From an uncultured Actinomycetes bacterium (GTDB lineage Bacteria; Actinomycetota; Thermoleophilia; Solirubrobacterales; Solirubrobacteraceae): DNA of 18,302 nt. Numbering within the stretch: the first letter of the stretch is position 1; each line of letters starts with the position of its first letter. The notes under the pieces were generated by a model. It searched no databases, was not told the origin of the DNA, and saw nothing but the letters and a program-made list of their open reading frames with translations. The position numbers and the translations under genes are program-made. Below, in pieces: positions 13,683-18,302 of the stretch. The stretch is taken from NCBI GenBank assembly GCA_937888775.1, contig CALAQT010000195.1:1-18302 (forward strand). The letters run 5' to 3'.

Positions 13683-15140
13683 GTGGACCGGGATCGGGCT
13701 GAAGCGATCTATGAGGCTGGCCGGGAGGCGGTCGTGGAGGCGCTGCTCGAGGCGTGGGCGGGCGTTGAGAGGTTGACGGCGGCGGTTGACGGGTTCGGTG
13801 AGCGGATCGATGAACTTGAGCGGCTGGTTGATCGCGATTCGGGTAACAGTTCGATGCCGCCGTCGTCTGATCCGCCGAAGTCGCGGGCTGAGCGTCGTCG
13901 TGTGGCGCGGGAGGCGTACAAGCGGTCGATGCGGAAGTCTGGCGGTCAGCCGGGGCATGAGGGCAAGACCCGGGAGCTGGTCGCGCCCGATCGCGTGAAC
14001 GAGCGTGTTGGGCATCTCCCGGACTGCTGTGGTTGCGGGCGTGAGTTTGATGGCAGCGAGGAACGGGTCGGCGATCCGGTCGTCCATCAGCAGTTCGAGC
14101 TCCCGCCGATCCGCCCGTTGGTGTTTGAGCACGGGCGGCTGCGGTTGCGCTGCCCGGCGTGTCAACGCACGACGCTCGCGGAGCTGTCGCCGGGGGCTGG
14201 TTCTGGGTTCGGGCCCAGGCTGGACGCGCACATCGCGATGCTGGCCGGGGTGTTCCGGCTTTCGCGTGACCAGGTCCGCCAGACAGTCGTTGAGGTGTTC
14301 GGCGTCCCGGCGTCGAAGGGGTCGATCGACAACGCGATCATGCGGATGAGCGCGATCCTGGCTGACCCGTGGGTCGAGCTGCGCGAAGCGATCCGCCGGG
14401 CACAGGCCGTCCATGTCGATGAGACAACGTGGCGGCTGTGCGGCGCGCAGCAGTGGCTGTGGGTCGCTGCGTCGGCGCTGGTGGCGTGTTTTCGGATCGA
14501 CCCGTCGCGCAGCCAGGCCGCGGCCAAGGAGCTGCTCGGGGAGGAGTTCGGCGGGTTCGTGATCAGCGATCGCTACGCCGGGTATCACTTCCTTGACGTC
14601 CTCCAACAACAGCTCTGCTGGTGTCATGTCATCCGCCAGCTGGTCGAGGTCTCCCAGCGCCAGGGCGCGACGGGCCGTCGCGGCACACAGCTCGTCAAGC
14701 TCGCCCGCGAAGTAATCGCCGTCCACCGCACCTACCTGACCGACAGCCACGACCCCGGGTGGCTCAGCACCGAGCTCGCGCCGCTGCGCCAACAGATCCG
14801 GGTACTGCTCGAGCAGTGCGCCGCCGGCCACCACACCCGAACAGCGAACTTCGCCGCCGGGCTGCTGGACGAGTACGACGCGCTATGGACCTTCTGCGAC
14901 GTTCCCGACCTCGCGATCGACCCGACCAACAACGCCGCAGAGCGCGCCGTCCGTCACGCCGTGCTGATGCGCAAACTCCAAGGCGGCACCCAATCTGACC
15001 GCGGCAGCCGCTGGATCGAACGCATCCAATCCGCCCGCGAAACCTGCCGCCTGCAACACCGCCCCATCCTGGCCTACCTCAACGACGCCGCGACCGCCGC
15101 CCACCACCAGCTCCCCGCCCCCTCACTCGTCCCAACATAA
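13683..15140 (+). CDS. IS66-family transposase
   Basis: The product of about 485 residues has the full IS66 order. An N-terminal coiled coil (about 15-52) is followed by the hallmark DSGNSSMPPSSDPP and KSGGQPGH segments. A zinc-ribbon has cysteines in DCCGCG and CPAC. The DDE core has D246 in HVDETTW, D296 in ISDRYAGYHF and E420 in NNAAERAVR (numbered from GTG 13683). The C terminus AYLNDAA is normal. A GTG at 13632 would also be in frame, but it lies inside the terminal repeat, so 13683 is more plausible. It catalyses DNA strand transfer for its own element. No stops or frameshifts, so it may still be active. A long open frame on the opposite strand is a shadow. Confidence 0.95.
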   Translation: MDRDRAEAIYEAGREAVVEALLEAWAGVERLTAAVDGFGERIDELERLVDRDSGNSSMPPSSDPPKSRAERRRVAREAYKRSMRKSGGQPGHEGKTRELVAPDRVNERVGHLPDCCGCGREFDGSEERVGDPVVHQQFELPPIRPLVFEHGRLRLRCPACQRTTLAELSPGAGSGFGPRLDAHIAMLAGVFRLSRDQVRQTVVEVFGVPASKGSIDNAIMRMSAILADPWVELREAIRRAQAVHVDETTWRLCGAQQWLWVAASALVACFRIDPSRSQAAAKELLGEEFGGFVISDRYAGYHFLDVLQQQLCWCHVIRQLVEVSQRQGATGRRGTQLVKLAREVIAVHRTYLTDSHDPGWLSTELAPLRQQIRVLLEQCAAGHHTRTANFAAGLLDEYDALWTFCDVPDLAIDPTNNAAERAVRHAVLMRKLQGGTQSDRGSRWIERIQSARETCRLQHRPILAYLNDAATAAHHQLPAPSLVPT

Positions 15141-15167
15141 CCCAACGCAGGAACCACGACGTTCACG

Positions 15168-15197
15168 ACGACACCCCGTGAACGCCTACGTCTGGCT
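15168..15197 (-). repeat. IS66 right terminal inverted repeat
   Basis: Reads ACGACACC inward and ends AACGCCTACGTCTGGCT. It is the reverse complement of the left repeat with two mismatches. Confidence 0.85.
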
Positions 15198-15300
15198 GAC
15201 GCTCCAGGCTTCAGCAACATCATGCATTTGTGTGATGTCTCGGCTCGGTCGCCGAGCAAGACTGCAACACGACCTGTTCCAACTACGAGAGGGGACCGCT

Positions 15301-15669
15301 ATGCCAAGCGTGGCATTTGCAGCACCGATTCTTCCGGGCAAGACCGAGCAGGACCGCGAAGACATGCGGTCGTGCGCATGGGGCGAGCGCCAAGCTGCCC
15401 ACGAAGCTTCGCGCGCTTCCCACGGTGTCACCCGCGAGGCCGTCTGGATCCAGCCGACCCCGATGGGCGACTTGGCCATCGTCTACCTCGAGGCCGACGA
15501 CCTGCCGGCGGCGTTCGCTGGGCTGGCCTCTTCACAGGAGCCATTCGATGTCTGGTTTCGCGAACAGGTGCGCGATGTTCACGGCATCAACCTCGAGGAC
15601 GGATTCCCGCCGCCTGAACAGATCCTGGACTTCCGCTCGCCGCAGGTCCCGGCAGCCTCTGTCGGCTAG
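15301..15669 (+). CDS. DUF6176-like small protein
   Basis: The 122-residue product reads VAFAAPILPGKTEQDREDMR, then ASHGVTREAVWIQPTPMGDL, then AIVYLEADDLPAAFAGLASS, then PFDVWFREQVRDVHGINL. The 'GITRE.VWLQ.TPMGD.AIVYLE.DD...AF..LA.S..PFD.WF...V...HGIDL' pattern is that of DUF6176, small ferredoxin-like-fold proteins of unknown function. The ATG at 15301 follows GAGAGGGG; the frame is open from inside the IS66 end, but the upstream residues come from IS sequence. It is the first gene right of the IS and is followed by the SRPBCC gene on the same strand, 53 bp later, perhaps as one transcript. It appears intact. Confidence 0.75.
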   Translation: MPSVAFAAPILPGKTEQDREDMRSCAWGERQAAHEASRASHGVTREAVWIQPTPMGDLAIVYLEADDLPAAFAGLASSQEPFDVWFREQVRDVHGINLEDGFPPPEQILDFRSPQVPAASVG

Positions 15670-15722
15670 CGCGAACACGGAGGTCCGACTGCCATCACGC
15701 AAACAATGCTCAAGGAGCAGAG

Positions 15723-16303
15723 ATGACTACTAGTTCCGGATTGGATCGAGTGACAAACCACGACACTGACCCAGTCGGGGTGGATGCGGATGGCATCGGC
15801 GAGAACGCGCAGCCACGCATCCGGCGAATGAGGTTCAAGCTCAAGGCAGTGGACGAGGATTTCCTGCGCTCGGCGCACAGCGTCAAGTCGCAGTGTTTGA
15901 GATTCCGCAGCCGGCCGACCGTGTCTGGGCCGCGCTGACATCCGACGACACGCTGAGCTGGTGCCGCGCGCTCGCCGGGGTGACCTGGACCTCGCCACGG
16001 CCGTTCAGCGTAGGGACCACCCGGACCGTCACGGCACGGCCGCGCGCGTTGGCGCTCAAGCAGGTCTACTTCCGCTGGGACGAGGGCAGACGCAATTCCT
16101 TCTACGTCAGCGAGGCGACCCTGCCGCTGTTTCGCCGGTTCGCCGAGGACTACCTCATCGAGGAGATCTCGCCCTCGAGGTGCCGTTTCACCTGGACCGT
16201 CGCGAGCGAGGCGCCGCTGGCGGCGCGGCCCGGAAACCCGATCAACTCGCTCATCACCCGGAGTCTGTTCCGCGACACCCGTCGCTACTTCGAGGCAACG
16301 TAG
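15723..16303 (+). pseudogene. SRPBCC-family (polyketide cyclase/START-like) protein, frameshifted
   Basis: An ATG at 15723 with AAGGAG five bases upstream opens a frame reading IRRMRFKLKAVDEDFLRSAH, then SVK. It then goes out of phase at about 15887. One base back, the text continues as VAVFEIPQPADRVWAALTSD, then a FSVGTTRTVTA strand, QVYFRWDEGRRNSFYV, an EEISPSRCRFTWTVASEAP strand and a C-terminal helix to a stop at 16303. Together they make a normal SRPBCC protein of about 194 residues, a helix-grip fold with a hydrophobic ligand cavity. The loss of a single G (AAG-GTC to AAG-TC) explains the break. The second part could in theory start at the GTG at 15893, but it would lack the first strand. 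The ligand is unknown. Pseudogene or sequencing error. Confidence 0.78.
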
Positions 16304-17091
16304 CTGAAGCGCGCCAAGCCTCACGAGAGCGTCGCTCGCACCCTTGTCGACTTGAATATCGTGCGAGCTCAACTAAAGGTCGTCATCGCCTCGGACGAGG
16401 CGAGACATCAACGGATCGGCCGGAGTGGGGCCTCCGCAATCGGCTAGGGGACAACCCCGCTCCCGCAATCCGCTGCAGCTGAAATCGGCCACGGAGCGCC
16501 GCACTCGTGACGGCGCGGCAACACGATTGCAGGGCTCCGCCATGCGTCAGCCTCGGTCTCGCAACTCGCCACAACCGCGCACGCCGCGCATCGCAGACGA
16601 GCAGGGCCGATCGTTGCTCGGGCGCTAGCTGAAGGTCGGGAAGCTGCAAGCACACCAAAGCGGTCGCGCCAGCGCCGAAGCCAGCACCGCTGCTCCAGGC
16701 GTGCTACAGCGGCGTGCCCTGCAGGAAGCCTCGCAGCTGCATTCGATCGCGGGGAGATGTCCGCCGGAGAGGACACGAATGCTCGGAATCGCCCTCGCAT
16801 GCGTCGGAGGCTGTCCTGTGAATCTGTGGTGGTCGGGACTGATCGGTGTCAGAATGCCCGCAACGGTCCCACTTCGCTATCGCGGTCCGCGCGAAGTCAA
16901 CCCCCTTCGCGGCAGCGCCAAAGACCAAGGGGTGGGCTTGCCCTGCCCGGATCGCGATTCTCATCCCTCAGAGGTTGGCCGGCGCGCCGGCCCCGGGACG
17001 CTGTCGCGCAAAGGTCGGCGATGGTCGGCGTCAGCGACGGGCGATAGGTGCGGCGTTGCTGACGGGCCGGTCCTGCTCGGCGGTGTGACCT
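16304..17091. other. region without a recognisable gene
   Basis: About 0.8 kb in which every open frame on both strands is Arg/Ser/Pro/Ala-rich and short. I see no RNA gene, repeat or family motif. It lies between the SRPBCC gene and the IS1182 remnant and may be decayed sequence. Confidence 0.6.
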
Positions 17092-17119
17092 CCGCAGGGA
17101 CCCTTTCAGGCCCCTGCGG
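17092..17119. terminator. hairpin at the end of the IS1182 transposase remnant
   Basis: CCGCAGGG (17092-17099) and CCCTGCGG (17112-17119) form a perfect 8-bp stem that spans the minus-strand stop codon at 17106-17108. It is terminator-like or part of the element end; no T-run is seen. Confidence 0.45.
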
Positions 17120-18045
17120 TGGCGAGTTGGTGGCGGTGGAGCTTAGTGAGATTGTGCGTTGCCATCAGTAACCGCCACTCCGTGCGCACGGCGGTCCTGC
17201 CTCGTCGGTGAAACCGAGTGACACCCCGGTTGTGCTTAGTGTGACCGAATACCGGTTCGATCATCTGTTTGCGTTTTCGGTATAGCCGCTCGCCGAGTTC
17301 GCCAGCCAGGACGTATCGCATCCAGGTGTAGTGCCCGCCGGTTCAGCCCGGCCGCGGCGTGGCACGGGTCCCGGAGTCGGGCGGGATCAGCACCTGGACG
17401 TGCTTGTTGGCGATCACCTCGTCCATGTGCTCCTCGTTCCAGTACTGGGCGTCGGCGATCGCGGTCTGCAGCCGGCCGGTCACGCCCGCGCGTTCGAGCT
17501 CGGTGATCGTCGCGGTGACCATCGGAGCCAGCTGTGACCAGTCCACGGTGCTGTTGGTGATCTCGGCGGCGAGCACGATCTGCCCTTCGTCGACGACGGC
17601 CTGGGCGTTGTAGCCCTGCACGTAGGTGTCGGTGGCCTTGATCTGTTTGCTGTCGGGGTCGGTCAGGTTCACCTTCCCGTCGGGGATCTCGGGTGGCGTG
17701 TAGGGCTTCGGTGGTCCGCCGAACCGCCGGCCGTCCTTCATCCGCCCACGGGCCCGATACTCCTCATACGCCTCGTTCCCACGGCGCTCGGCATCGAGAT
17801 CTTCCTCCAGCCGCTCGCCCGCGAGCGTGAGATCGGGTCCGGGTCTTGCCAGCGGCGCTGCTCGAGCTGGCGCTTCGCGTCACGCAACCACCCCTCCCGA
17901 CCCTGGACGCGGCCGACGATCCGCTCAGCATCAAACTCAAACTCGCCGTCCGCTGCTGCCTGCTCCTCGGGCTGCGGTTCTTGGCCGTCCGTCTCCTGGC
18001 CTTCGGGCTTCTGCTTGGCCTGCCGGAAGAACTCGCGCCGACCCT
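17106..18045 (-). pseudogene. IS1182-family transposase, broken and 5'-truncated
   Basis: On the minus strand, family text runs in three pieces. First: FDAERIVGRVQGREGWLRDA, then KRQLEQRRWQDPDPISRSR. After a frameshift near 17818: GERLEEDLDAERRGNEAYEE, then YRARGRMKDGRRFGGPPKPY, TDPDSKQIKATDTYVQGYNA, QAVVDEGQIVLAAEITN and IADAQYWNEEHM. After an in-frame TGA at 17343-17345 (probably TGG, Trp): GGHYTWMRYVLAGELGERLY, then KRKQMIEPVFGHTKHNRGVT and EWRLLMATHNLTKLH. The catalytic-domain blocks 'YVQGYNAQAVVD', 'ADAQYW' and 'EPVFGHTK' are clear. The N-terminal third (roughly 200 residues) is missing; the reading stops at a junction with an IS66 fragment at about 18045. It cannot be functional as read. 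Confidence 0.87.
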
Positions 18046-18224
18046 GACTCGGGTAACAGTTCGATGCCGCCATCGTCGGATCCGCCGGCGTCGCGGGCTG
18101 AGCGACGCCGGTTGGCGCGGGAGGCGTATAAGCGCTCGATGCGCAAGTCCGGCGGCCAGCCTGGGCACAGGGCAAGACCCGCGAGGTCGTCGCGCCCGAG
18201 CGGCTGGACAGCCGTTTTGAGAAC
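18046..18224 (+). pseudogene. IS66-family transposase fragment
   Basis: The plus strand reads DSGNSSMPPSSDPPASRAER, then RRLAREAYKRSMRKSGGQPG, then H. This is the same IS66 N-terminal block as in the intact element, with substitutions (PPAS for PPKS, RRL for RRV). A base is missing at about 18168 (GGGCACAGGG against GGGCATGAGGG). Past it, the restored frame gives KTREVVAPERLDSRFENL before homology ends. The nucleotide sequence differs at many third positions, so it is a separate, older copy rather than a recent duplication. It starts abruptly against the minus-strand IS1182 remnant at about 18045. Confidence 0.88.
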
Positions 18225-18302
18225 CTACTGACGCATCCGTGGGTTGTTTCACCGGCCGGGTAGGGGTGGGCAGAGGCCGCCGAGTGAGAGCATCGCGAGT
18301 GC

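Larger units (their letters stand above)
13609..15197 (+). mobile_element. IS66-family insertion sequence, complete
   Basis: The element of about 1.59 kb has one transposase gene and matching 30-bp terminal inverted repeats at 13609-13638 and 15168-15197 (28 of 30 identical). Carrying only the large transposase gene places it with the shorter IS66 relatives that lack tnpA and tnpB. I see no perfect 8-bp target duplication outside the repeats (GCAGCCCG left, GACGCTCC right), so either the true ends differ slightly or flanks have changed. Confidence 0.85.

Noticed and set aside
13524..14834. 436-residue open frame on the minus strand
   Set aside because: It is antisense to the IS66 transposase, is Arg/Pro/Leu-rich, and exists because of high GC; no domain is visible.
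15710..16372. 220-residue minus-strand open frame
   Set aside because: Antisense to the SRPBCC gene, which has clear family text on the plus strand; this is its shadow.
1..18302. CRISPR array, tRNA or rRNA genes
   Set aside because: No regularly spaced direct repeats and no tRNA cloverleaf or rRNA signature were seen on reading both strands; GGTTCGAATC at about 2753 lies inside the HTH coding sequence.

Overview
The window is GC-rich with GTG and ATG starts. It carries an actinobacterial-type LexA (SOS) box and gene families common in Actinomycetota, including DUF6176, SRPBCC and small secreted proteins ending in a 'VP..IARDL.VPC'-like tail. I read it as chromosomal accessory DNA from an actinobacterium, possibly of the Thermoleophilia type; the lineage is inference. 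It looks like a defence and mobile-element island with one fully intact system, a type I restriction-modification operon, surrounded by broken genes.

Left region (1-2650): a possible small minus-strand ORF; a 5'-truncated Abi-alpha (DUF4393-like) gene on the plus strand; converging on it, a minus-strand pair made of a C-terminal fragment of a probable ThiF/E1-like protein joined by an ATGA overlap to a JAB/JAMM metalloprotease with a complete catalytic motif. This pair looks like the residue of a prokaryotic ubiquitin-like conjugation operon. From 1632 to 2650 there are only hairpins, an 11-bp tandem repeat and a doubtful membrane-protein fragment.

Central region (2654-9425): a MerR/excisionase-type HTH gene, then hsdM, hsdS and hsdR with 4-bp GTGA and ATGA overlaps, all with intact motifs. 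This is a complete type I R-M cassette, probably translated as a coupled unit, with the HTH gene as a candidate regulator.

Right-centre (9408-13134): a possible transposase remnant ending at the hsdR stop; a small secreted protein; a two-helix membrane protein; a frameshifted acidic protein with a CxxC pair; a frameshifted membrane-anchored protein; then an SOS box 40 bp upstream of the N-terminal part of a three-Cys-motif (Gp37/Gp68, DUF5131) gene. A winged-helix gene on the opposite strand follows, and then the N-terminal part of TcmP, the known partner of three-Cys-motif proteins. These two remnants suggest a damage-inducible two-gene cassette broken by deletions.

Right region (13609-18302): a complete IS66-family element with 30-bp imperfect inverted repeats (28/30), a DUF6176-like gene, an SRPBCC gene split by one frameshift, about 0.8 kb with no gene, an IS1182-family transposase pseudogene, and a second, diverged IS66 fragment butted against it.

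Single-base frameshifts recur in genes that otherwise read well. Either the island is decaying or the assembly has indel errors; read mapping would separate the two.
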